A DNA stretch of 64,000 nucleotides from Coprobacillus sp. CAG:605 (GCA_000433255.1 HF998226.1:62001-126000), one strand, 5' to 3'; shown: positions 1-8,559, numbered from the stretch's first letter. Program-made: numbers and translations. Notes: generated by a model from the sequence alone, not told the origin.

Positions 1-134
1 TGTTGGCTTGTCTTTCCCTTGGAGCTTACACTACTTACTTAATGGTAAATGATAATGCTCAAAAAAAAGCTCAAAAAGTAATAGATGATATGCTTGATGA
101 AGCCACTGATTTCTTAAATATGGACGCATACTAA
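1..134 (+). CDS. C-terminal fragment of a small membrane-anchored protein
   Basis: The open frame runs in from the left edge (first full codon at base 3) and stops with TAA at 132-134, giving 43 residues. A short hydrophobic stretch (LACLSLGAYTTYLM) is followed by a charged helical tail ending FLNMDAY. This fits the end of a small YtxH/YgaB-like single-pass protein, but the start lies outside the window and the family cannot be assigned. The stop lies within a terminator stem-loop, which supports it as a real gene end. Confidence 0.55.
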   Translation, partial: LACLSLGAYTTYLMVNDNAQKKAQKVIDDMLDEATDFLNMDAY

Positions 135-149
135 TGGTATGTGTTTTTT
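124..149 (+). terminator. Rho-independent terminator
   Basis: ACGCATAC (124-131) pairs with GTATGTGT (137-144; one G-U pair) around a 5-nt loop, followed by a T run to 149. It overlaps the stop codon of the upstream fragment. Confidence 0.75.
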
Positions 150-189
150 GATAAAATTTTTTAAAATTATCTTGTGACGCACAAATCTT

Positions 190-238
190 GGAAAAATGTG
201 TAAATTGGGCTTGAAAAGGCTGGAAAATGTGTAAAATT
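190..238. repeat. Direct repeat GGAAAA(A)TGTGTAAA in intergenic DNA
   Basis: Two near-identical 17-nt copies, starting GGAAAAATGTG at 190 and GGAAAATGTG at 222, are spaced 32 nt apart, about three helical turns. They lie upstream of the permease gene. Related TGTGT(A/C)AAATT words occur at 40507 and 55815. The function is unknown; a protein-binding site is possible. Confidence 0.4.
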
Positions 239-312
239 TTGTTTGAACGCTAAAAACACTCGTTTAAAATAATAAAAAATAACTTGATTTCTTGAATAAA
301 TAACAAAAAAAG

Positions 313-341
313 TTATCATAATGAATAAAATATGGTAATAT
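313..341 (+). promoter_or_regulatory. Promoter for the AI-2E-type permease operon
   Basis: A TTATCA -35-like box (313-318), a 17-nt spacer and TAATAT (336-341) preceded by TG at 333-334 form an extended -10. A TACGGAGTG ribosome binding site follows just before the ATG at 365. Confidence 0.5.
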
Positions 342-364
342 AAATATAGTTACGGAGTGATAAT

Positions 365-1495
365 ATGAAAGATAAAATTAATTATAAAAAAGTTAATGAA
401 GTAGTAAGCTTAACAAGCAAAATTCTAAACCTTGTTTATATTGCCATGATAATAGGTATAATATTCATTGCTACTTTGTTAGTAAAAGAATGGGGTATTC
501 TAAAATTTGTCATGACCATCCTTAAAGTTGCCACACCATTTTTTATTGGATTTGTTATCGCCTGGTTATTTAACCCACTAGTAGTTAAACTAGAAAATAG
601 AGGGTGGAATAGAGCCGTTGCCTCTATGGTCATATTCTTAGTATTTATCCTAATTATCTTCGCCTTCTTTAGCATGCTAATACCAACAATCTATACGCAG
701 TTAAATGATCTAATTGCCTCCCTGCCAGGAATATTTAATAGTCTTAAAAACTGGATAACTAATTTTTTGAATAACTTTAATAGTAGTGATATGGTTGATG
801 TTGCTAGTATTGAAGCTAATATCTTTAAATCAATGGAAGATTTAGGTACTAATATAACTACTAATTTACCTAGTATGATAATGAATATCGTAGGTGTAGT
901 ATTTAGTGGTCTAGGTACTATGGCTATATCCTTAGTAGTTGGACTATACTTACTATTTGATTTTAATAATGCTACTGATCATCTACTAAAATATATCCCT
1001 AAAACTCATAAATATGAAATTGAAACTTTAATTAATCAAATTGGGGAAGAACTAAGAAAATGTGTTCGTGGTACCTTAACTATTGCGTGTATGGTTTTTG
1101 TTTGTGATTCCCTAGGATTCGCCATTGCAGGCTTAAAAGCTCCGATCCTTTTTGGCCTTCTATGTGGGATTACTGACCTTATTCCATACATTGGACCATA
1201 TATTGGTGGTGCCGCTGCCGTAATTGTTGGGTTCTCTCAAAATCCTATGACGGGTATAATAGTATTAAGTGTTGCTGTTGTTGTTCAATTAATTGAAAAC
1301 TATGTTTTACAACCAGTAGTTATGAGCAAAACTGTCGAACTACATCCCGTTACCATTATCATTGGTTTATTAATATTCGGTCATTTCTTTGGTATCATCG
1401 GTATGATTCTTGCTATGCCGATAATGTCTTTAATCAAAGTCGTATATCGCTTCTTTGCCACAAAATATGATTGGTTTAATAGTGATATCTTCTAA
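365..1495 (+). CDS. AI-2E family transporter (PerM/YdiK-like permease)
   Basis: This is a polytopic membrane protein of 376 residues, the usual length for the AI-2E/PerM family. There are hydrophobic segments near residues 20-60 and 75-95, a soluble middle region (about 95-150), and a cluster of segments in the C-terminal half. The family-typical stretch near residues 262-290 (DLIPYIGPYIGG) and the C-terminal HPVTIIIGLLIFG are clearly visible. Family members export small molecules or ions (AI-2, Na+/H+ in some); the substrate here cannot be told. The start has a GGAGTGATAAT upstream. The stop overlaps the next ATG by one base (TAATG), so it heads an operon through alaS. Confidence 0.88.
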   Translation: MKDKINYKKVNEVVSLTSKILNLVYIAMIIGIIFIATLLVKEWGILKFVMTILKVATPFFIGFVIAWLFNPLVVKLENRGWNRAVASMVIFLVFILIIFAFFSMLIPTIYTQLNDLIASLPGIFNSLKNWITNFLNNFNSSDMVDVASIEANIFKSMEDLGTNITTNLPSMIMNIVGVVFSGLGTMAISLVVGLYLLFDFNNATDHLLKYIPKTHKYEIETLINQIGEELRKCVRGTLTIACMVFVCDSLGFAIAGLKAPILFGLLCGITDLIPYIGPYIGGAAAVIVGFSQNPMTGIIVLSVAVVVQLIENYVLQPVVMSKTVELHPVTIIIGLLIFGHFFGIIGMILAMPIMSLIKVVYRFFATKYDWFNSDIF

Positions 1496-2013
1496 TGAGA
1501 ATATTTATAATTGCCGGTAAATCCGGAAGTGGTAAAAATACTACCGCTAAATTAATAAAAAAATACTATGATACCAAAGGTCAAAAGACCATGATTACCG
1601 AGTTTTCTAAGTACTTAAAAATGTATGCTTATGAATTCCTAGGCAGTTATGATGAGTCTAATAAACCAAGAAAGTTTTTACAAGAACTAGGTGATGAAGT
1701 TAGAAAAATAAATAATGATTTTCTAATCAATCGTCTAAAAGAAGATATCGAAGTTTATAAAATGTTTTATGATAACGTTGTAATATGTGATGCTAGATTA
1801 ATAAATGAAATAGAAGCTATGAAAGAATATTACTTAAATTGTACAAGTATCCACCTAGCGTCGAATAAAGAAAATAATCTAACTGAAGAACAAAAAAACC
1901 ATAAAACCGAATTAGAACTTGATGCTTATCCTTATTTTGATTATAATATAGAATATGTGTTTGACGAGCAACTAGAATGTGATGTCAAAAAAATGTTGGA
2001 GGAAGTAAAATGA
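1495..2013 (+). CDS. P-loop kinase, deoxynucleoside-monophosphate-kinase-like
   Basis: A 172-residue cytoplasmic protein with an N-terminal Walker A GKSGSGKNT (residues 8-16). A VVICDARLINE motif near residue 97 resembles the D-x-R-x-x-N-E segment of T4-type deoxynucleoside monophosphate kinases. The length fits a small NMP-kinase fold. The likely role is nucleotide or metabolite phosphorylation; dephospho-CoA-kinase-like alternatives cannot be excluded. Translation is coupled at both ends: its start overlaps the upstream stop, and its TGA overlaps the alaS ATG (ATGA). Confidence 0.6.
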   Translation: MRIFIIAGKSGSGKNTTAKLIKKYYDTKGQKTMITEFSKYLKMYAYEFLGSYDESNKPRKFLQELGDEVRKINNDFLINRLKEDIEVYKMFYDNVVICDARLINEIEAMKEYYLNCTSIHLASNKENNLTEEQKNHKTELELDAYPYFDYNIEYVFDEQLECDVKKMLEEVK

Positions 2014-3752
2014 ATTTAAAAGATCTATATATTAATTTTTTTATAAGCAAAGGACATAAACAAATACCAAGTGCTCCTGTTGTACCAGAAAATGACCCTA
2101 GTGTTTTATTTAATACCGCAGGTATGCAACCTTTAATCCCTTACTTAATGGGTGCTAAACATCCTTATGGTACAAGATTATGTGATTATCAAAAATGTAT
2201 TAGAACTAACGACTTAGAAGAAGTAGGGGATGTAACCCATCATACTTTCTTCGAAATGTTAGGTAACTGGTCTTTAGGAGATTATTTTAAAGACGAAGCT
2301 ATATCTTGGAGTTTTGAATTCTTAACTAAAGTTTTAAATATCCCTGTTGAACGTTTAGCAGTTACTGTCTTTAATGGTAATGATATTATTCCCTTTGATG
2401 AGGTGAGTTATAATAAATGGTTAAGTCTAGGTATAAAAAAGGAAAGAATTGCTAGAACTACTGAAGATAACTTCTGGATTGCAGGTGAGTCTGGTCCATG
2501 TGGCCCAGATACTGAGATTTTCTACTTTAGAAGTGATGATGAAATACCGGAAGTTTTTGACCCTGAAGACTCAAGATGGGTTGAAATCTGGAACAATGTT
2601 TTCATGCAATACTTAAAAGACGAAAGTGGTAAAGTAGCTGAATTACCTAAAAAGAACGTTGATACAGGAATGGGTGTAGAAAGAACTACGGCCATATTAG
2701 AAGGCGTAAACGATAATTACCTATCTAGTATCTGGAAAGATGTTATTGACTTAATTTGTAAGATTTCAAATAAACCTTATGAAGGTAATGAAAAATCAAT
2801 GCGTATCATAGCAGATCATATCCGTACTTCTGTATTTATAAGTGCTGATCCAGCTGGTATTAAACCAAGTAATACAGACCAAGGTTATATCTTAAGAAGA
2901 TTAATAAGAAGAGCTATTCGCCATGCTAAAAAATTAGATATCGATATCAATAGTAATTGGGAAGAACAAATTGCCTCCTTAATCTTAGATAAATACTCTA
3001 AATACTATCAGGAACTAGTTACTAATAAAGATGTAGTATACGAAGTCTTAAAAAATGAAAAAATCAAATTTAATAAGACTTTAGCAAGTGGCTTAAGAGA
3101 GTTTGAAAAAGTAGTTAAGAAAACTGATAAGATTGATGGTACTACAGCATTTCATTTGTATGATACCTATGGATTTCCTATTGAACTTACTTGTGAACTA
3201 GCTAGTGAACAAAATATCAGTGTTGATGTTGACGGCTTTAATGAAAAATTCAAAGCTCACCAAGAGTTATCAAGAACAGCATCTAAGGGTAAGTTCAAAG
3301 GTGGTCTTGCCGGTAATAGTGAAATTGAAACTAAATACCATACCGCAACTCACTTACTAAATGCTGCCCTAAAAGTTGTTATCGGTCCAACAGTTCACCA
3401 AAAAGGTTCTAACATCACGGATGAGCGTATGCGCTTTGACTTCAGTTGTGATCATAAATTAACCGACGAAGAGAAAAAAGCTACTGAAGACTTAGTAAAT
3501 AAATGGATTAGTGAAGGCCTAGACGTAAGTGTTGAAACCATGAGCAAAGAAGATGCCCTTAAAAGTGGTGCTGAATGCATGTTTATTGAAAAATATCCAG
3601 ATTTAGTAACTGTCTATAAAATAGGGGATGTCTCTAAAGAACTATGCGGTGGCCCACACGTTAAAAATACCAAAGAAATTGGTCACTTTAAAATAAAGAA
3701 AGAAGAAGCTTCTTCGGCTGGTGTCCGTCGAATTAAAGCTATTATTGAATAA
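2010..3752 (+). CDS. alaS: Alanyl-tRNA synthetase, short form lacking the C-terminal C-Ala region
   Basis: It charges tRNA-Ala with alanine. The class II catalytic domain (about 1-235) carries the THHTFFEMLGNWSLGDYF block and motif 3 GMGVERT. A tRNA-recognition region follows, then the editing domain (about 435-580) with the zinc-site HTATH (about 443-447) and C-x3-H (CGGPH, about 546-550). The protein stops at 580 residues directly after the editing domain, whereas the usual bacterial enzyme is about 850-890 residues and continues into DHHA1/C-Ala. Nothing downstream encodes the missing part: the next gene is an RDD protein. Short AlaRS of this layout are known in some CPR/Parcubacteria genomes. 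The active-site motifs are intact, so it is probably functional. Confidence 0.93.
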   Translation: MNLKDLYINFFISKGHKQIPSAPVVPENDPSVLFNTAGMQPLIPYLMGAKHPYGTRLCDYQKCIRTNDLEEVGDVTHHTFFEMLGNWSLGDYFKDEAISWSFEFLTKVLNIPVERLAVTVFNGNDIIPFDEVSYNKWLSLGIKKERIARTTEDNFWIAGESGPCGPDTEIFYFRSDDEIPEVFDPEDSRWVEIWNNVFMQYLKDESGKVAELPKKNVDTGMGVERTTAILEGVNDNYLSSIWKDVIDLICKISNKPYEGNEKSMRIIADHIRTSVFISADPAGIKPSNTDQGYILRRLIRRAIRHAKKLDIDINSNWEEQIASLILDKYSKYYQELVTNKDVVYEVLKNEKIKFNKTLASGLREFEKVVKKTDKIDGTTAFHLYDTYGFPIELTCELASEQNISVDVDGFNEKFKAHQELSRTASKGKFKGGLAGNSEIETKYHTATHLLNAALKVVIGPTVHQKGSNITDERMRFDFSCDHKLTDEEKKATEDLVNKWISEGLDVSVETMSKEDALKSGAECMFIEKYPDLVTVYKIGDVSKELCGGPHVKNTKEIGHFKIKKEEASSAGVRRIKAIIE

Positions 3753-3793
3753 CTTGGTGCCTTATGGCATCTTTTATTCTTTTAAGGAGAAAT

Positions 3794-4543
3794 ATGAATA
3801 ATAAAGAATTATATAAAAGATTTATTGCGTACTTAATTGACTACTTAATAGTAATGATATTAGTAAGTGGATTAATAAATATAAAACAATTTAATCCCCT
3901 CTATGATTATATGTTAGAAAGTAATAATAACTATGTTAAATTAGCTAATTCCTATTATCAAATGACTAATATGTTACCATACTATTATGAAGATGAAAGA
4001 TTAGATGAAGATGAATATAATAAATTACTAGAAAATAATGATACTTATAAATACCTAATTGAAGATGCATATCAAGATAAAGAATTATCTAAAGAAGAAT
4101 ATGATAATATTAAGAATGTAGTTACTGATGATTATAATAAGAACTATCCAGGATTGTATTATAAATATGAAAAAAGTATGATTTATTACTATGCTATCTA
4201 TCTAGTAGTATTCTTACTATACTATGTTGGATTTAATATAATTACTAAAGGAAGAACTCTTGGTAAGAAGATATTTAAATTAAAGATTGTAAGTGAAGAT
4301 AATACTGAACCTAAATGGTATCAATACTTAGTAAGAACTATCTTACTATATAATTTAGAATTCTATATTCTAAGAATAATCTTTGATCTAACTATTCCAA
4401 GTACATATCTATATAACACTTTAAGAGTAGTTTATTTCTTAGAAATTATTGTTTCATACGTTATTTTACTATCTATTCCATTTAGTAAAAATAAACGTGG
4501 TATACATGAATATCTATCTAAAACTAGGGTAGAAAAAGAATAA
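3794..4543 (+). CDS. RDD family membrane protein
   Basis: The protein has 249 residues, starting at the ATG placed 5 nt after TTTAAGGAGAA; an in-frame ATG 30 nt upstream lacks a ribosome binding site. The N-terminal KRFIAYLIDYLIVMI is the classic RDD-family signature (R..AylIDyli). An extended acidic, Tyr/Asn-rich loop (about 35-125) separates it from further membrane segments containing TKGRTLGKKIFKLKIV, also a family hallmark. Function is unknown; some RDD proteins are Na+/H+ antiporters or membrane chaperones. It follows alaS by 41 nt and ends directly at a strong promoter for the next gene. Confidence 0.82.
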   Translation: MNNKELYKRFIAYLIDYLIVMILVSGLINIKQFNPLYDYMLESNNNYVKLANSYYQMTNMLPYYYEDERLDEDEYNKLLENNDTYKYLIEDAYQDKELSKEEYDNIKNVVTDDYNKNYPGLYYKYEKSMIYYYAIYLVVFLLYYVGFNIITKGRTLGKKIFKLKIVSEDNTEPKWYQYLVRTILLYNLEFYILRIIFDLTIPSTYLYNTLRVVYFLEIIVSYVILLSIPFSKNKRGIHEYLSKTRVEKE

Positions 4544-4544
4544 T

Positions 4545-4573
4545 TTGACAAACAGAGTACTTTATGCTAGAAT
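4545..4573 (+). promoter_or_regulatory. Strong sigma-A-type promoter
   Basis: A perfect TTGACA (4545-4550), a 17-nt spacer and TAGAAT (4568-4573) with a preceding TGC form an extended -10. It lies immediately after the stop codon of the RDD gene and drives the LRR/transglutaminase gene. Confidence 0.82.
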
Positions 4574-4601
4574 ACATCTCAAATAAGGGGTGTGGTTCGT
4601 A

Positions 4602-5864
4602 ATGAGAAAAGATTCATTAGGAATTTATATGGATGATATTGCAACAGCAATATACCTTCACGAAGTTTTAAAAAAACTAGGTATTAAAAGAGATTGCTTA
4701 GTATCAGACTATAACTTTGATTACTTTAGTGAGTCCGAGTTAGATAAAATAAAGACTTTATTTATTACGGGACTTGATAGTATTCAATTCTTAAGATACT
4801 TATCTAACTTAGAAAAATTACAAATAATAAGTGATGATTATACTAATGTATTAGAATATGGTTCTTATAAAGATAATCCTAGGTTTAATGATATATCAAG
4901 TTTTAATGTTTTAAAAAAATTAACTAAACTTAAATACTTAGAAATAACTAATGATGTTAATATTGAATCAATTGATTTAAGTAATATGAGTGAATTAAAA
5001 ACTCTAATCCTAAGAAATAATCCTCAACTAAAGACCATAATTGGTGCCGATAAACTTCATAAATTAGAAACCATTATTATTGTTGGCAATCCAATAAGAA
5101 ACTTTGAAGGATTTGAATATTTCTTAGCTAATACTTTAGACGCCAAAGAAAATGTTGTAGATGTTGATGTCTACTTATCCAGTGTTAAAACATCTAAACA
5201 AGCTAAAGATATCTATGACTATTCCTTAATGGGCTTATATTCATCTAATATTACCTTTGCTGAAAAATGTGATATTGGCGACTATACGACTATGAATATT
5301 AAAGAAATGACTGATCTTTATCGTAATTTATTAAGAAGAATAAGTAAAGTAAAGTTAAAAGATCAAGTTCCAGCCACTAAAATAGAATATTTATATAAAT
5401 ATGCTGTAGGGATTTCTTTTGATATTCAAGGTATTAAAAGACGAAATGATGAATATATAAAGTTATATCAACAATATAATGGTATGATACCAGAGTTTTA
5501 TCAAAAGAGTCTTAATTATTTACATAGTAGTTATGCCACATACCAACTTCACAAAGGAAACTGTGAAGGCATAGTTAATTTAATGCATTATATGGCCTCA
5601 CTATTAGATATCGATAGCCAAACAGTACATTGTCATGATAGGAGAAGCAATATTTATGGCTCTAATCACGCCTTAATTAGATTTAAAACTATTGAGGGCT
5701 GGAAATATTACGATCCGACATATGATAGAGAAAACCATGATTATTATAAAGACATGAATTTAAAAGAGGTTGAAGAATATGCTGATTTACCAAAAATCGA
5801 GCATATAATAAATAGAAGGGAAAGATACAACAATGATGATTACACTAGAACACTTCATAAATAA
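4602..5864 (+). CDS. LRR-like and transglutaminase-like cysteine protein
   Basis: The protein has 420 residues from the ATG at 4602 (AAGGGG 12 nt upstream); a GTG at 4590 is an alternative start. Residues about 50-175 form leucine-rich-repeat-like units (LEKLQIISDD, LKYLEITND, LKTLILRNN). The C-terminal third has a transglutaminase-like papain fold with a visible triad: C321 (GNCEG), H356 (SNHALIRF) and D371 (YYDPTYD). No signal peptide is seen, so it is probably cytoplasmic. Members of this fold act as proteases, amidases or crosslinkers; the substrate is unknown. It overlaps the following HD-domain gene by 32 nt, suggesting coupled expression. Confidence 0.68.
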   Translation: MRKDSLGIYMDDIATAIYLHEVLKKLGIKRDCLVSDYNFDYFSESELDKIKTLFITGLDSIQFLRYLSNLEKLQIISDDYTNVLEYGSYKDNPRFNDISSFNVLKKLTKLKYLEITNDVNIESIDLSNMSELKTLILRNNPQLKTIIGADKLHKLETIIIVGNPIRNFEGFEYFLANTLDAKENVVDVDVYLSSVKTSKQAKDIYDYSLMGLYSSNITFAEKCDIGDYTTMNIKEMTDLYRNLLRRISKVKLKDQVPATKIEYLYKYAVGISFDIQGIKRRNDEYIKLYQQYNGMIPEFYQKSLNYLHSSYATYQLHKGNCEGIVNLMHYMASLLDIDSQTVHCHDRRSNIYGSNHALIRFKTIEGWKYYDPTYDRENHDYYKDMNLKEVEEYADLPKIEHIINRRERYNNDDYTRTLHK

Positions 5865-7371
5865 TAGTATCGACTATCCCATTATTAATGAAGAATTACA
5901 AACATTAACTGATAGTCAAAAAAACTTTCTTTTAAATAAGCTCCATATTTTACATAAAAATAAAGAATTACTATATAAAACTCACTTTCATGGTTTATAT
6001 CATAGTGAAAAAGTAATGCTTTTTGCTTATCTAATTGGTGTAAAGCAAGGCTTATCTGATATAGAATTAGAAATCTTAGCCGATGCTGGAGCCTACCATG
6101 ATATTGGAAGACAAGATGATAGAGAAGATAACTTTCATGGCTTAACTAGTGCTAGAATGTATGAAGAAAAACATGTATTCCAAGATAATCCATTATACCA
6201 AAATGAAATATATTTTAATATTCTTAAAGCCATAACTGATTTCCATGCTCAAAATGATATTAACAATCCAAATAAAATAAATACTAATGCCGGCAATTAT
6301 GAAATACCTAAGGAATACACGGATATGTATAAAAAACTAGCTAAAATTTTAAAAGATGCCGATGCTCTAGATCGAAAGAGATTTGGTAATTATGATACTG
6401 CTGCTTTAAATGAAAAATATTTAAGATTTACGGAATCTAAGGAATTAGTTGATTTCTCTGAAGAATTAAATAAATTATATAAAGAAAAAAACAGAGTAGT
6501 GCCAAACCATAAAAGTTTAGAAAGTCCTACTTTAGAAATATGCCTTCATAGTATTGGCTATGATTTCTATAAAATACCCTCTATAATTACTTATGGTATA
6601 TTATCTCAAAGTAAGAAAGATGAATACAACCTTAAATATGTTAGAAACTTCCATGGTGGTAATGATTATTACTGGATTTCTGTTGTACCAGCATCTCTAT
6701 ATAATGAAGCTAAAAACCCTGAAGCTGCATCTAACGAATTTATAAATAATGGTATTTTTATTGTATCAAAACAAACCCCTATGTATAAGCCATTACCAAG
6801 TAATAAGAAACTTACCGCTATAGAACAATCTCTTCCATATCTTAAAGGAGAATATCCTGATGAAAAATCAGTTTATGAAATAATTGAACCAGAAAACATA
6901 GTCGCTTTAGGATTAACTAAAGAAAGTGGCGATAAAAAGTTGTCTCAAGCAACATTCTTATATAATAGTCTTGATTATAAAGATATCGAACATAAAATAG
7001 AAATGATTTGCCAAGTTATTGAGTATGATTATCAAAATAACTTAGCTAAAGTCTTAGAACCGTTTTATAAAAAACATAATGAGATATCATTAAGCTATAT
7101 TCATCGTGAAGACCCAGATGCTACCTATGGTGAAACAGTTAAAAAATTAATGGCTGTGTTAAACAAAATAAATGAAATAGTAGCAAGCCTAGTAAGTATA
7201 GAATATAAACATCGCTTAGGAATAGAACCAACTATTAAAGATATGGTTTTAATGGAATTACAAAAATGTGATGTTTTAGAAGATTTTCTAAGTACTCCTG
7301 ATGAATATATTTATCGTGTAAAACCTTTAAATTTAAATGACAATTCAGTTTTAATGTTAGATCGTAAATAA
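5833..7371 (+). CDS. HD-domain phosphohydrolase
   Basis: The 512-residue protein has an N-terminal HD metal-dependent phosphohydrolase domain: H57 (GLYHSEKV), H89-D90 (YHDIGR) and a later Asp in KDADALDR near residue 178. The remaining ~300 residues show no recognised domain; a charged helical region runs from about 380 to 460. HD enzymes hydrolyse phosphodiesters such as (p)ppGpp, dNTPs or cyclic nucleotides; the substrate here is not evident. Two adjacent ATGs (5833 and 5836) follow AGAAGGGAAAG. The start lies inside the upstream gene and the gene ends at a terminator stem (7374-7397). Confidence 0.72.
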   Translation: MMITLEHFINNSIDYPIINEELQTLTDSQKNFLLNKLHILHKNKELLYKTHFHGLYHSEKVMLFAYLIGVKQGLSDIELEILADAGAYHDIGRQDDREDNFHGLTSARMYEEKHVFQDNPLYQNEIYFNILKAITDFHAQNDINNPNKINTNAGNYEIPKEYTDMYKKLAKILKDADALDRKRFGNYDTAALNEKYLRFTESKELVDFSEELNKLYKEKNRVVPNHKSLESPTLEICLHSIGYDFYKIPSIITYGILSQSKKDEYNLKYVRNFHGGNDYYWISVVPASLYNEAKNPEAASNEFINNGIFIVSKQTPMYKPLPSNKKLTAIEQSLPYLKGEYPDEKSVYEIIEPENIVALGLTKESGDKKLSQATFLYNSLDYKDIEHKIEMICQVIEYDYQNNLAKVLEPFYKKHNEISLSYIHREDPDATYGETVKKLMAVLNKINEIVASLVSIEYKHRLGIEPTIKDMVLMELQKCDVLEDFLSTPDEYIYRVKPLNLNDNSVLMLDRK

Positions 7372-7373
7372 TG

Positions 7374-7397
7374 AGTGTAGCAATACACTTATTTTTA
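7374..7397 (+). terminator. Short Rho-independent terminator
   Basis: AGTGTA (7374-7379) pairs with TACACT (7384-7389) around GCAA, followed by TTATTTTT. It lies straight after the HD gene stop. Confidence 0.5.
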
Positions 7398-7406
7398 TGG
7401 TATTAT
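7398..7406 (+). promoter_or_regulatory. Extended -10 promoter for the RpiB-like gene
   Basis: TGG followed by TATTAT (7401-7406), right after the preceding terminator and 18 nt before the start codon at 7425. The leader would be very short but includes CTGGAGG. Confidence 0.4.
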
Positions 7407-7424
7407 TTTACTGGAGGTTATATT

Positions 7425-8063
7425 ATGCGAGTAGCGTTAATAAATGATAATTCTCAAGCTAATAAGAATCATATAATATATGAAGCCTTAAATAAAGCTT
7501 GTAAGAAATATAATCATGAACTAATTAATATGGGAATGCAAGATGAATATGATAATTCCTTAACTTATGTTGAAGAAGGACTAATGGGAGCAATATTACT
7601 AAATAGTAAAGCTGTTGATTTTGTAGTAACAGGTTGTGGTACGGGAGAAGGAGCAATGTTAGCATTAAATAGTTTTCCTAATGTCTTTTGTGGTTTAATA
7701 ACTGATCCTACCAGTGCTTATCTATTTAGTCAAATAAATAATGGTAATGCCATAAGTATCCCTTATGCCTATAACTTTGGGTGGGGAGCAGAATTAAACC
7801 TAGAACTAATATTTAATGAACTATTTAAAAGTACTCCTGGTATGGGTTACCCTAAAGAAAGAAAAGAATCTGAACAAAAAAATAAACTTATTTTAGATAA
7901 GCTAAAGATGGTTACTACAAAACCTTTATTAGAAAGTCTTAAAGATATTGATAAAGAGTTACTTAATCATTGTCTAGTTAATAAGACTTTTATGGATACT
8001 ATAAGTAAGTATGGTACTACTGAATATGTTAAAGTATTGGAGGATTTAAATGAAAGAATATAA
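7425..8063 (+). CDS. RpiB/LacAB-family sugar-phosphate isomerase-like protein
   Basis: A 212-residue protein starting at the ATG 8 nt after CTGGAGG (7411-7417). The N-terminal ~150 residues match the RpiB/LacA/LacB fold, with the family active-site loop VVTGCGTGEG (Cys71) and N-terminal VALINDNS in place of the usual DHAG/SDHAG. A C-terminal extension of ~60 helical residues makes it longer than canonical RpiB (~145-150). It probably isomerises a phosphorylated pentose or related sugar; the loss of the typical phosphate-loop sequence makes the exact substrate uncertain. It overlaps the next gene by 14 nt. Confidence 0.72.
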   Translation: MRVALINDNSQANKNHIIYEALNKACKKYNHELINMGMQDEYDNSLTYVEEGLMGAILLNSKAVDFVVTGCGTGEGAMLALNSFPNVFCGLITDPTSAYLFSQINNGNAISIPYAYNFGWGAELNLELIFNELFKSTPGMGYPKERKESEQKNKLILDKLKMVTTKPLLESLKDIDKELLNHCLVNKTFMDTISKYGTTEYVKVLEDLNERI

Positions 8064-8490
8064 AGCTGTAATAATTGATAATGAAGGTAAGATAATACCT
8101 CTAGGTAATATAACTGATACCCTACATGCTATTCCTTTACTTGATTATGCTAAAGCAAAATATCCTAATAGTGTGTTTTCTAAACTTGATTATATGTATG
8201 GTGTTCATGCTATTAATTACTATTTACAAGATTTAGGAAATATTATATTTTTAAATACTAGTAAGAAGATTGGGCGTAATGGTATCTTAATATTACCTAA
8301 AGAATATGAAAATAGAATTGGCTATATTAATGATATGTTAAGTAGCTTTGAAGGCTTCCATCTATACATTCAAAGTAATTTAAGATTAGAAGATGGTATT
8401 CCTATAGGAGATGAGACTTATCCTTTAGAAGGAGAAAGTCCTGTAACTACTTTTAATAGATTTTTAGATAGTAAAAGAGTTAAGAGATAA
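8050..8490 (+). CDS. Conserved-looking hypothetical protein downstream of the RpiB-like gene
   Basis: A soluble protein of 146 residues without signal peptide or membrane segment. It begins inside the RpiB-like gene with TTGGAGGATTTA upstream, so the two are translationally coupled and probably act in one pathway. Residues 85-105 (KIGRNGILILPKEY) and the acidic C-terminal half (DGIPIGDETYPLEG) show no motif that I recognise. Codon use matches the neighbouring core genes. The function is unknown; it is followed by a clean terminator. Confidence 0.62.
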   Translation: MKEYKAVIIDNEGKIIPLGNITDTLHAIPLLDYAKAKYPNSVFSKLDYMYGVHAINYYLQDLGNIIFLNTSKKIGRNGILILPKEYENRIGYINDMLSSFEGFHLYIQSNLRLEDGIPIGDETYPLEGESPVTTFNRFLDSKRVKR

Positions 8491-8513
8491 ATCAGGTAGA
8501 TGCCTGATTTTTT
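8491..8513 (+). terminator. Rho-independent terminator
   Basis: ATCAGG (8491-8496) pairs with CCTGAT (8503-8508) around TAGATG, followed by six Ts. It begins immediately after the TAA of the upstream gene and marks the left edge of the accessory region. Confidence 0.85.
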
Positions 8514-8520
8514 AAATTCT

Positions 8521-8559
8521 ACAAATTACCGAACAAAAAAGCCACAAATAACCGAATAA
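8521..8559. repeat. Imperfect direct repeat ACAAATTACCGAACAA
   Basis: Two 16-nt copies (8521-8536 and 8544-8559, 14 of 16 identical) lie in the 304-nt stretch that otherwise holds only terminators and one short reading frame. No role is evident. The repeat lies at the junction of core and accessory DNA. Confidence 0.35.

Noticed and set aside
135..364. CRISPR or small RNA in the left intergenic region
   Set aside because: Only two imperfect 17-nt copies; no regular spacers and no terminator for a small RNA.
436..675. Minus-strand open frame inside the AI-2E permease gene
   Set aside because: It lies wholly in the antisense of a convincing gene, lacks a ribosome binding site and has no recognisable domain.
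2010..3752. AlaRS as a truncated pseudogene
   Set aside because: All catalytic and editing motifs are intact and the stop falls neatly at the editing-domain end; no remnant of C-Ala follows in any frame up to the next gene.
4590..4601. GTG start for the LRR/transglutaminase gene
   Set aside because: The GTG overlaps the AAGGGG site; the ATG at 4602 has proper spacing.
7371..7424. Longer start for the RpiB-like gene
   Set aside because: The extra 18 codons cover a terminator stem and promoter; CTGGAGG precedes the ATG at 7425 instead.
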